From: Carya illinoinensis
Taxonomy: Eukaryota; Streptophyta; Magnoliopsida; Fagales; Juglandaceae
Assembly (NCBI RefSeq): GCF_018687715.1
Contig: NC_056765.1
Location: 20,736,894-20,800,893, forward strand
Length of the DNA stretch: 64,000 bases
Direction: 5' to 3'
The translations under genes were made by a program, and so were the position numbers. Shown here one piece after another: positions 10,364 through 20,502 of this stretch. The notes beneath the pieces are model-generated. The model ran no database searches and was not told the origin of the DNA. It saw nothing but the letters and a program-made list of their open reading frames with translations. The first letter of the stretch is position 1, and the number at the start of each line of letters is the position of its first letter.

Positions 10364-10925
10364 ACCGTTGACCACTCTAATCCTAAGTAAGCTATTGGAA
10401 AGACTGGTGGAAGTCTCATTTGTCAGTGTTCCTATCATAAGATGAATGTTTGTTTGTTGCTTGTACATAATTGCCTAATTTTCCATGAAAGTGTATGTGC
10501 ACCCATTGTCAACTCTATAGAGAGAGCCCTTTCACGAAACACTATTATACTTGTGAGTTATGGAGTTGAACCTTTTGCTTGAGACGTTCTTGATGTTGCA
10601 TGTGTCAAGGTTAGTGGTAAGATGGTTATGGCTTGGAGAACATACAGACACTCTGTGGATTGCTATAGATGGATTGATCATTGATGGGTTATTGGATTCC
10701 TTAGATTGTAAGGTTAGTGGTAAGATGGTTATGGCTTGGAGAACACACACACTCTATGGATTGCTATAAGTGGATTGATCATTGATAGGTTATTGGATTC
10801 CTTAGATTATTTTGATATGTGAATCTAGAAAGTGTGACTTGGTGGCCTTTGTGTGTGATTTTCTTTGGTCTCTTTCATCATTTTGACATGAAAATTACTA
10901 AGGACTAGCAATGAGTAAGTTGGGG
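10364..10925 (+). mobile_element. Fragment of element X 3' internal region
   Basis: It matches 34490-34948, the non-coding DNA just before the 3' LTR of element X, including the block TAAGCTATTGGAAAGACTGG and a G-rich polypurine tract at its right end. It begins after satellite and stops where an unrelated LTR end begins at 10926. It contains a local duplication at 10607-10806. No coding region is seen. Confidence 0.8.
10607..10806 (+). repeat. ~105-bp tandem duplication
   Basis: Two adjacent copies share AAGGTTAGTGGTAAGATGG, ...GGATTGATCATTGAT... and GGTTATTGGATTCCTTAGAT. The corresponding part of element X (around 34730-34830) has only one copy, so the duplication is specific to this fragment. 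Confidence 0.8.
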
Positions 10926-11539
10926 TGTGACGCCCCCAGATTCCGTTTGGGATCAGACGGACATCCGACATGTCGGGACATACAACACCAGGTTACCTAT
11001 ACCCTTTCATGACATATAAGATGCAATGTTTCTAACGTGCATCTAGTATTATGCAATATTCGCAGTAATTTTTTTTGAGCAATACTATGTACCAAACTTA
11101 TAATATCCCAAATAGTTAAATCGTAATCCAAGCATACTTAACAAAAATAAATATCCATGAGTCTTAGAAGACTGTAATTTCAAAAACATGGGAGGCCAGA
11201 CTCCATATTTACATTACCAAAATATACTATTGAGGAAGTTCGTTGAATAACTCATGTAACTTGACTAGTGAGGCCAGAATACTGACCAAAAACTACCTAT
11301 GGAAGTTGTAAGCTCCGCGTCATGTCTGCGGCGTCTAGTCAACCTCCTCCAGTCTACCAGTGTTTGCTCTCTGCTCTGATCCTGACACATCGCCTACCAT
11401 TCAGGGGGAATGGTGGTTGGGACTACCACAGTGAGATTTGATTACAAATCTCAGTAAGTTAACAGGAAACTCCCACAAAGGTTAAAGATGCATGCATGGC
11501 AGTAAAAGCATGAATGCATAATTAAAGTCGTAAGTAAGC

Positions 11540-12105
11540 ATAACATAACTTGATATATAGAATGGCATAACTGACATAACCTAAACTAAAATATGAATTG
11601 AACTTGACTTGACATGACATGAACTTGTTCTTAAAACATAACATGGACTAGCAACATAACAAGAATATAAGCTTGAAACATAACATGGACTTGAAACATA
11701 GCATGAACATGAACATACATAACATAAACATAAACTTGAACTTAACATAAACCTGAGCATAATATGACATAAATGTGAGCTTGAGATATAATGTGAGCAT
11801 GAACGTAACATAACATGGACCTAAACTTGAACATAGCATGACATAAACGTGAACTTGAAACATAATGTGAATATAAACATAATATAACATGAACATGAGC
11901 TTGAACATAACTAAACGTGAACATAAAATGATATGAATATGAACTTGAAACTTAACGTGAACATGAACATAACATAACATGAACGTGAGCTTGAACATAA
12001 CATAAACATGAACATAACATGATATGAACATGAACTTGAAACTTAACATGAATATGGACATAACATAACTTGAACGTGAACTTGAACATAACATAACAGC
12101 AGATT
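11540..12105 (+). repeat. ACATGAAC/ACATAAC-type minisatellite
   Basis: Degenerate short units such as ACATAACATGAAC, GTGAACTTGAAACATAA and GAACATAACATAAACATGAA run for over 500 bp. The same class of repeat occurs inverted at 40027-40275. ORFs predicted across it are low-complexity artefacts. Confidence 0.85.
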
Positions 12106-12419
12106 TTACTCCTTCACCATAGTACTCGACAGCGCATAGCCTTGACTGCAGTACCAGGCAGTACGTATCATCCTTCTGTAGTACGGCAGATTATACTCCT
12201 TCACTATAATACTTGGCAGCGCATAGCCTTGACCACAGTACCAGGAAATGCACATTATCCTTGATCGTAACATATTTCTTATTCTTAACTTCATGAGATA
12301 AACTTGGAATCTTGTTCACTAGAATTAATTAATAACGTGACCATATGGGTGCTACACAGGTCCCCTTAAGCCGTGTGTCCCTTCCGATTACCGCATCACA
12401 ACACAGGTATCTACATCAG

Positions 12420-12590
12420 CTGTGAGTGTGTTAATAAGTACTCCACAGTTGTTGTGGCCCCAAGTATTCTACGTGTCACAATTGCTATGTCTCACGTAGT
12501 GTATGCTCTACAGTTGTTGTAGCTCCATACTTCATGCTCCACAGTTGTTGTGGCCCTATGAATTTTTTGTGCCACACTTGCTGTGAATAC
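12420..12590 (+). repeat. Short repeats with CTCCACAGTTGTTGTGGCC core
   Basis: Three to four imperfect copies of a unit containing CCACAGTTGTTGTGG, itself a partial inverted repeat (CCACA...TGTGG), lie near 12441, 12507, 12538 and, more weakly, 12570. They sit at the inner side of the LTR-like fragment. Confidence 0.6.
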
Positions 12591-12654
12591 AAATTGTATA
12601 TGGTTTTAATCCACTTACTCCTTTAGCATTGATGTTCTGTTTTATTGATCACAG

Positions 12655-12894
12655 GAGTGGCTTGGATAGACCTTTTCACATTTTTGAGAAAATTAATGAT
12701 AATTCATACCAAGTGGATCTTCTAGGTAAGTACCATATTTCTGTTACTTTGAATGTTTCTGATCTTTTTTCCTTTGATCCAGGTGGAGATTCGAGGTTCA
12801 ATCCTTTGAAGAGAGGGGGAATGATGGGCCCTAAGGCAGACCAAGTCTTAAGGATAAATTATAAAATCGAGAAGCTAAGAAGAGCAAGGAAGTA
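12655..12894 (+). pseudogene. Ty3/gypsy integrase C-terminal fragment
   Basis: About 80 codons start near RPFHIFEKINDNSYQVDL and continue through LNVSDLFSFD, the conserved end of the integrase/polyprotein of plant Ty3/gypsy elements. A basic tail ends in a stop at 12893-12895. Everything upstream (reverse transcriptase, integrase core) is absent; the left side is an unrelated LTR-like fragment. It most resembles lineages other than the Tekay copy at 22668, whose end is different in sequence. Confidence 0.7.
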
Positions 12895-13579
12895 ATGCAA
12901 GGATTGGTGCAATCCACTTGGGTCGAGTCTAGCAAGAGCCCTATATTCAAGATGGGCTTAAGAGAAGAATATCCAGTTTTCATCTATGTGATACTCTATG
13001 GAAGACACGACTTGGGCATATTGTTATTGAAGGCCATGTACTTGTTTATTTCATTAAAATGGCTTATTTTTTTAGTCATAGGAATTAATCTAGAATAATT
13101 AGGCTTGGGGGATGTCCAACCCACACGTCTTATTTCTAATGAACTAGGGTTTTTGGGAAGGCCTTGTATTTTGGCCAAGGGCTTATTTGGAAAATTATTA
13201 TTTTATTTGAACCAGGGTTTTAGAAGAACTGTAGCGCAACACAGTTCATTAGGATTTTTAGGGATTGTTTATTTAAACCACTTGTAGCCTCATTTGAGTA
13301 GATTAGACATTATTGAAATTGATGAATTTTATTCATTGGGAGTTGAGTTTATCTCCTCCTGTTCTTGATTGAACGTTTGAACTTATCAAAAGTAAATCAC
13401 AACCTTTGTGGCGTTCCTCCTTTGTAATCTAGGGTCTTGAGACGGGTTCTTTAACGTGTCTAGATTTTCATATAATCTAGGTTCTTGAAACAATTCCTCA
13501 TTGGGTCAAGATTCCTCCATCCAATAAACTTGATATTGGCTTTCTTGGGTTTATTTTTCCAATATTGTTGTTGGGTCTC
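12895..13579 (+). other. 3' non-coding and LTR remnant after the integrase fragment
   Basis: It contains no supported gene. The right part (about 13300-13579, for example CTCATTGGGTCAAGATTCC and TTGTTGTTGGGTCTC) looks like the end of an LTR and continues across the solo LTR insertion at 16049-16074, ending ...TTCACATCA. It probably belongs to the same element as the integrase fragment. Confidence 0.5.
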
Positions 13580-16043
13580 TGATGAAGCGCTAAAACTGCA
13601 TGATTAAGTTACTTAAGTGAATAAATTGTTTAACCAAAAATGATTTAAGTACTTAATTATGTAGTAGATTATGATACTTGAGTCAATTGATAAATTCTAA
13701 TATTTTTTGTGCGTAAAAAGAGTTATAATTCAATTGTTTCATGTCAAAATAAATATTTCAATTTTACTCTTCTCATATCATGTTTATACGTTGCAGGGCA
13801 ATTATTTTTAGAAAAAACATATATGAGCTGCTGACACCCTGTTGAGTATAGAGAAATATTATCATAAAAAGGGCATTCTTGACAAGTTACAAATAAAGGC
13901 CGAAAGAAGCAATCACGCATGGAAGAAAAGGGCAAATTCAAATTTTTGCTATGGGATGATGGGATCTTCATGCAGCACTTGTTTTTGTTTTTACTGAGGA
14001 GTTTTTCTGGGTTATTTTCTTCAAGACCTAGCACTAGGCTGGATGTGCAACAGGAGATCAATAGCATCACATGGGACCAGCAGCTCACACATGCAATAAA
14101 CCTGCAACAAAAAACACAGCAGACAGCACACACTCGGAAAGTAGGAGCAATGCAGCTCATGCATCATTTCGTTGGACACTTGGACGTGCAGCAGGTCAGC
14201 AAAACAGCTGGCCCTCAACTTTGACAGAAGATCACGCTGGCATCTATGAGCAGCACGTTGTAGACACTCGGACAGCAGTAGAATTATTTCTCTCTTTCTT
14301 TCCGGATAGCTGAACGTGCAGCAGCAGCAGAATTATTCTTCTTTCTGGATGGCTGAACTTGTAGCAATAGGAGATCACATGGGATCACGCATAGACAGAC
14401 GGGCTCTTTACTTTTCAACTTGTTTTTATTCGGCTCGAGCTTGTCATTCCTTTGGGGAGTTCAGTAGCTTAGCTTGGAGTTGTTATTTTCTTTCTTTTGT
14501 TTCAAGCTTTTTTTTTTCCTACTCTTTTGGTTCTAGTTCGGCTACAGTTTTTATTTTCTCTTCTTTTTCATTTGGACGCAAGGCAGCAGTTTTTGTTTTC
14601 AAGCTTTATTTTGTTTTTGTTCCAGACCTGGTAGCAATAGAGTGGGCTGAGTTTTTATCATTCTTTCTTTTTCATTTTTAGACTAAAGAAGCGGCTGGTT
14701 TTGTCACTTACTTCATCTAGTTTTCATTCGTTTAGCTAGAAGCAGTAGAGTTTAGTTGGAGTTTATTTATTTTATTTTTTTTTCCTTCTGTTCAAACAGT
14801 AGGGTGGACGGCTTTTGTTTTCTCATTCGTTCTTAGCTAAAGTTTTGAGTTTCTTTTAGTTATTTCTTTTGCTGGAGAGCGTGAGTTTTCACTCCCGCTT
14901 GGTTTACTTATAGTTTTCCTCTTGCTTCTTGTAACTTGTTCTTAGTTTTGGGCTGAGTCTTTTTCATTTCTTTCTTTTTCTTGTAGCTGGAGGTGGCAGT
15001 TTTTGTTTTTACTCATTTTCTTACTTTTGTTTAGGAGGTAGGCGCAGCAGCTGGTTTGAATATTATTTCTTTTCCTTTTCGTGTTAGACGGACACATGAG
15101 TAGAGGTTTTATTTCTTGAAGGAGTAGCTTTCATTTCGTTTAGACCTAGACGGCTTCTTTCATTAATTTCCACTTCTTTTTTTGTTCTTCTTAGTTTTAT
15201 TTTTTTTTGCTTTCGGCTGGTCTTTTTTTTTTTTTACTTTACGTTATTAGCCTTTTCTTGTTCGGTTCCCAGTTTTATTTCTTAGTTCTTAGTAATTTCT
15301 TTTTTTTTTCTTCTGGATTGTTGCGGAACGAGAGGCAGTTTCTTGTTCAGTTTCAGCTTGGTGTTTATTTCCATTTTGGGTTTCTGTCTCTCTTAGCTTT
15401 TGTTATGGCTTTACTTAGATTAATCTTTGTTGTTAGAATTATCATGTGTAGCTAATTTTTGAAGCTTGGGTTGTGGAATGAAGCTTGATTTGTTTTGGAT
15501 TCTAGATCGATGGAATATTTCGTTGATAATTGTTGATTTCACTATGTTACTAGTCGGATTTAAATTGAAAATAGATTGCGGCTCTTGCTCTTGTTTTGTT
15601 GTTGACGTAAGGCACAACAAAAGCTTGAAAACTATCAAGGCCTCTCTCAGTTGTTTGTTAATGTGTATTTGACTAGTAAAGTAGAGAATCCCTTAGGAAA
15701 ATATTGCAAAACTTGAGCTTAACTTTTTATCTTCCGATTATCAATGCCTTGATTGGGTTGTTAATCGAGAAAATTATCAAGAATCCAAAAATAAAGAGAG
15801 TCTCAAAGCCAACACAAGTGTTTGTTAATTTGCCTTTTTGATTAGAAACTTTAATTTCAACTTCGATTATTTTTTTTTGCATTGCATTTTAATTTTATTT
15901 TCATCTCTCATAGTCGACACATTCGTTACTCAAAAATCTTGTATACACTTTGATAACCCTTTGCCCTGTGGAATACGATCCTGGACTAATCCTTGATACA
16001 ACTTGACACTTTTACACTTGGAAGCACATTCGAGACTGAGTCA
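13580..16043 (+). mobile_element. Solo LTR, Athila/Tat-like (2464 bp)
   Basis: It starts TGATGAAGCGC and ends ...GACTGAGTCA, with a perfect 5-bp duplication GTCTC on both sides (13575-13579 and 16044-16048). No internal region is present, so it arose by LTR-LTR recombination. The end resembles that of element 1 (GAGTGAGTCA) and it has CCCTGTGGAATACGA at about 15964. Motifs near 14050-14290 (CATGCA, ACTCGGACAGCAG) resemble the U3 of element 1. The region 14400-15450 is T-rich; predicted ORFs there are composition-driven. Confidence 0.92.
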
Positions 16044-16074
16044 GTCTCAAAGCAATTCGACTGATGTTCACATC
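16044..16074 (+). other. Target duplication plus LTR remnant
   Basis: GTCTC at 16044-16048 is the second copy of the solo-LTR target duplication. The next bases, ending TTCACATCA, continue the host LTR remnant seen before 13575. Confidence 0.6.
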
Positions 16075-17981
16075 AATTTCCAATTCACAGCGAGTTGGAA
16101 GCAAGGTGCACCTTCATGTGCATTCATACAATTCCGCCCTTAGTCGTGTTCTTTTCGGACTTTGTGATATTATTGTTGTTTTACAACATTCTTAGATTGA
16201 TTCAAAAGATTTGACTTGAACCATCATAGGTTAATAGAAGCAAAACCATGTCAATTCCCAAGTCATCAACAATCGAAACCTAGGTGCACCATCATGTGCA
16301 TTACAACAAATATGCCCCTAGCTGAGGCATTTTAGACCATTTTCTCAGTGGAAACTTCTTCATTTACACCCCTCCTTGACCTCCTAGTTCAGTTCTAGCT
16401 CTAGACAAATTGGCACCAAGAAATCTGTCTTCACTTCATTCATCATATTGTAGCCCACACACACCATTCCATTGGTTTCCCTTAAGTCCAAGAAGTTCCA
16501 CATATGCCTAATGTGCTTATCTAGCCATTGTTAAGTTTCTAACTTGACATAAGCACATTAATCTACTTAAAGATGAATAGTAATCTCAAAATCATATTTT
16601 GAGATTAATTTCTCTTTAGATTCATTCTTGCCCTTTCAATTCGCACCTTTTTGATATTATTGTTGTTTTACATCATTCTTAGATTGATTTAGAAGATTAG
16701 GCTTGATCTATCACACGTCACTAGAACCAAAGCCATGTCAATTTTCAATTCACGGTGAATCGGAAGCTAGGTAAACCTCCATGCGCATTCATTCAATTAT
16801 GCCCTTAGCCTTGTCCTTTTTGACCTTTTCCTCAAGGGAAACTTCTTCATTTACACACCTTCCTGACCCTCATAGTTCTCCCTGACCCTCATAGTTCAGT
16901 TCTAGGTTTGGATGAATTGGCACCAAGAAATCCGTCTTTCACTTCATTCCTCCTATTGAAACCTGCACACAACATTCCATTCGTTTTCCACAAGCCCAAG
17001 AAGTGCCACACATGCCTAAGGTGCTCATCTAGCCATTGTTAAGTTTCTAACTTGACTTAAGCGCATTAATCAACTTAAATATGATCAGTGATCTCTAAAC
17101 CATATTTCGAGCTAAATTTTCCTTTAAATTCATTCTCGCCCTTTCGATTTGGAGCTTTTTCTTATTATTGTCGTTTTACATTATTCTTAGATTGATTTAG
17201 AAGATTACCTTGATCTATCACACGTCACTAGAACCAAAGCCATGTCAATTTCCAATTCATAGAGAGTTGAAAGCTAGGTGCACCTTCATGTGCATTCGTA
17301 CAATTCCGCCCTTTGCCGTGTCCTTTTTGATATTATTGTTATTTTACATCATTCTTAGATTGATTTAGAAGATTTTTTTTGATCCATCACAGGTCAATAG
17401 AAGCAAAATCATGTCAATTCCCAAGTCATCGCCAATTGAAACCTAGGTACACCATAATGTGCATTACAACAAATCTTCCCCTACTGAGGCATTTTAGACC
17501 ATTTTCTCAACAGAAACTTCTTCATTGACACCCCTCCTTGACCTCCTAGTTCAGTTCTAGCTTTGGGCGAATTGACACCAAGAAATCGGTCTTTCACTTC
17601 ATTCATCGTATTGAAACCCGCACACACCATTCCATTGGTTTCCCTCAAACCCAAGAAGTTCCACATGCGCCTAATGTGTTCATCTAGCCATTGTTAAGTT
17701 TCTAACTTGACTTAAGGGCATTAATCAACTTAAAGATGAGTAGTCATCTCTAATCCATGCTTCAAGCTTAATTTCCTTTTAAATTCATTCTAGCCATTTC
17801 GATCTGGACCTTCCTGATATTATTATTGTTTTTACTCATTCTTCAATTGGTTTAGAAGATTAGCCTTGATCCATCACATGTCAATAGAACCAAAGTCATT
17901 TCAATTTCCTTTTCATAGTGAGTCGGAAGCTAGGTGCACCTTCATGTGCATTTGTACAATTATGCCCTTAGCCGTGTCCTG
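16075..17981 (-). repeat. Satellite array (- orientation) with a short monomer variant
   Basis: Reverse-complement satellite units are recognised by CTAGGTGCACC(T/A)TCATGTGCATT, ACCAAGAAATC(T/C)GTCTT and TAAGTTTCTAACTTGACTTAA. Near 16135 and 17311 the unit jumps from CC(C/T)TTAGTCGTGT-like sequence directly to GATATTATTGTT, omitting roughly 290 bp; the same truncated variant recurs near 37550. The minus-strand ORF at 17481-17666 (MWNFLGLRETNG...) is part of the satellite frame. Confidence 0.88.
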
Positions 17982-18907
17982 AAGGGCATACATGGCTACC
18001 AAGATAAGTCCTAAAATTTAGGCATTTTTTTATGCAGAAATTAAGAGGACATTAGGGTTCCTTTCCTTCCCTATATAAGCATATCATTAGCACGAAATAG
18101 AGAGAAGGGAGGCACAAGAGGCAGATTTGAAGAGAGGAGGAAATCACTTCCATGGCTGCCGTTCACTTCAGTTTTCTTTGGAAATTTTGGTCGTCCATGA
18201 TGTTTATGGGTAACTAATTTCTCAAGTAGGATTAGGAATGAACTTGCACATTAGATGGTATTTCTAATTTATTTTTAATTCATGTATTTGATTTTCAATT
18301 GCTAAAACTCTTTTGTTTTATCATTCTCAATTCATCGTTGATGTTTTCTTCTCCGAATAATCATAGAATTGATTTTGTTTATGGATCAGTCATCTCTTTC
18401 TATTGAATGGATTAGTTCTTTGATTATGTTTGGATCAATTATTTATCTATATTGATTTAGTTTTTAGCTGTAATATCGCTCCCTGAGTATATTGTTGTCA
18501 TTGAATTTTCTCAATAGTGATAGTAATTTACTTATTTTAAAGTGGTGAATGATTTTTCAAAGGTTATATTTGATTTAATTTTAGTTTATAAATCTATACC
18601 TTTCGGTTGGAAATTTCATGAGTTGAGTTCCTAATTGAGTTATCCAATGAATTAAGAAAAATTAAAATACCATATTTGTGCAACGGATTCCTGATGCTCT
18701 ACTGTTCGTCAAATTTGAGGAATTTTTTCGTTAATCACTTTGCTTCACTTTAATTTGCAGTTAAAATTAATCTTTATTTTTCATTACTTATTTGATATTT
18801 TTCTTTGGTTTCTTTGTTTCTTTTGCTATTCTTTTAATTTGTCTCCCTGTGGAATCGACACCTCAAAGCTATGGTACAACTACTGCATTATTCTTTGAGT
18901 GTAATCA
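17982..18907 (+). repeat. Truncated 5' LTR of element X, copy A
   Basis: It corresponds to the last ~925 bp of the complete X LTR at 34949-36301, joined on the left directly to satellite (the junction CTGAAGGGCATACATGG falls inside the LTR). It keeps CTATATAAG at 18071-18079 and CCCTGTGGAATCGA at 18845-18858, and ends ...GTAATCA. Confidence 0.88.
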
Positions 18908-18910
18908 AAT

Positions 18911-18930
18911 TTCAGTGCTGTTTCTAGGGA
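18911..18930 (+). other. Decayed primer-binding site of X, copy A
   Basis: CAGTGCTGTTTCTAGGGA three to five bases after the LTR end aligns with the tRNA-Asp site TGGCGCCGTTGCCGGGGA at about 11-12 of 18 positions; most mismatches are C-to-T type. Copy B at 30282 reads CGGTGCTG and is slightly closer. Confidence 0.55.
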
Positions 18931-19182
18931 GACGGTAGAAAACTTGTGAGATAGTTTTTCTTCTCAGCAGTTTGTAAAGGCGGTAACTTCGTTCCCTCTT
19001 TTAGCTTGCTACATCTTTATTTTATTTTATTTTTCTTTTTGTAGTTTCTTTTTTTAGTGTTGCATTTTTTTGTACCTTGCGTGCACAAGTATAGAGATGC
19101 CTTGGGACGGTTCGCTTGTAAGCCTGTGTTAGAGTTTAATTTTTCTAATCATTTGTTTGATAATTTTTCTAATTATAAGGAA

Positions 19183-20502
19183 ATGAGTGAACACGAAGAT
19201 CAACCCACTAGGACCCTTCAGGATTACCTCCACCCTGCACACACAACCATAACATTATGAATCATGTTTCCAGCTAATACTTGCCAATTGGATTTAAAAA
19301 CAGGGATGATACAGTTACTCCCTACTTTTCATGGCTTGGAAAATGAAAATCCATATGTGCACATTAGGGAGTTTGAGGAAGTAGTTGCGACCTTTCATAG
19401 TCAAAATACAACTGATGACATTGTGAAGACTTAAGTTCTTTCCTTTCTCTTTGAAGGATGGAGCTAAGAGTTGGCTATACTTATTGAGACCATGATCCAT
19501 TGGGTCATGGAATGAGATGACTCTAGTCTTTTTTAATAAATACTTTTCCCAACATAAGACCAATGCTTTAAAAAGGCAAATCTCCACCGTTGCACAAAAG
19601 GATAGTGAGACTTTGTATCAATCTTGGGAGAAATTTAAGGAGCTATTGAGTATGTGTCCTCACCATGGATATGAGAATTGGCACTTAGTGAGCTATTTTT
19701 ATGAGGGACTTACACCTAGAGAGCGTCAATTTGTGGAGATGATGTGTAATGGTGAGTTCTTATAGAAAGGTCCTGATGAGGCTATAGAATACCTCAATGA
19801 GCTTGCTGAAAAAGCTCACACTTGGACTGGACCTAGTGCTACTGAGAGCACAAATAGGTCACGACCTACAGGAAACCTAAATGGTGGTGGAATTTACCAT
19901 CTCAGGGAAGAGGATAACCTAAAGGCTAAGGTTGAGATGCTAACTAGGGAGCTAGAGGTGTTGAAGAATAAAGACTTAAAGCTAATACACGTGGCTAATC
20001 ATGCAGAGTCTTTTGGACCATGTTTTGTGTGTGCCGGGGTAGATCACCTTGCTCAAAAGTGTCCCACATTTGCTTAGATGAGAGGGATGTTGAACAATGT
20101 AATGCCTTAGGTATGTATAAGAAGCCTTTTACACCTTTCTCTAATACCTATAATCTGGGGTGGCGTAATCATCCCAATTTTAGTTGGAAATCTAAAACCA
20201 GCAGCCTACACAACCCCCTAGATCATATCCTGCACCTTCATCTTCTAGGAGCCTCTTAGAAGATACTTTACATGCTTTTATTGAGGCACAGAGTAAAGCT
20301 AATCAAAAGTTTGAATCTTTGATTATGCAGGTTGTTGAAGAAAACAAAGAGATAAAGAGTCATATATCCAAGATAATGAGCTCCTTGAGTGTGAATGAGT
20401 GTGGAAAGTTTTCTTCTCAAGCTCAATCCACATCCCAAGGTCAGCATATGGCACAAAGAAATTTAAAAGAGGTCGATGCCATTGTGACAAGAAGTGGTAA
20501 GT
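19183..20502 (+). pseudogene. Element X gag, copy A
   Basis: The frame begins at MSEHEDQPTRTLQDYL (ATG at 19183), a typical Athila gag start. It runs through the capsid-like core (NPYVHIREFEE, FFPFSLKDGAKSWLY, LYQSWEKFKELLSMCPHHG, FYEGLTPRERQFVE), a CX2CX4HX4C zinc knuckle at 20021-20062 and the NTYNLGWRNHPNFSW motif. Stops occur after the start region (near 19258), after LLRP (near 19494) and after CNGEFL (near 19763). Copy A alone has a one-base insertion near 19428 (GTGAAGACTTAA against GTGAGACTTAA in copy B). It is cut at 20502 by the Tekay insertion. Confidence 0.85.

Larger units (their letters stand above)
10926..12640 (-). mobile_element. LTR-like fragment of a Tekay-type element
   Basis: It begins TGTGACGCCCCCAG, the reverse complement of an LTR end of the kind seen at 20503, 27653 and 48892. 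The body contains an ACATGAAC minisatellite (11540-12105) and a block (about 12107-12260) that reappears in reverse orientation at about 39955-40020. No ORF longer than the repeat-derived ones is present. The right boundary before the integrase fragment is approximate. Confidence 0.6.
17982..20502 (+). mobile_element. Element X copy A (5' part)
   Basis: A 5'-truncated LTR (17982-18907), a decayed tRNA-Asp-type primer site and gag are followed at 20503 by a Tekay-type element. From 17691 (including ~290 bp of satellite) to 20502 the sequence is nearly identical to 29089-31872, and both copies share the same LTR truncation point and the same gag stops. Confidence 0.9.

Noticed and set aside
11581..12094. 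Cys/Tyr/Met-rich minus ORFs such as the 148-codon frame at 11648-12094
   Set aside because: Translation of a short-unit minisatellite; no coding signal beyond the repeat.
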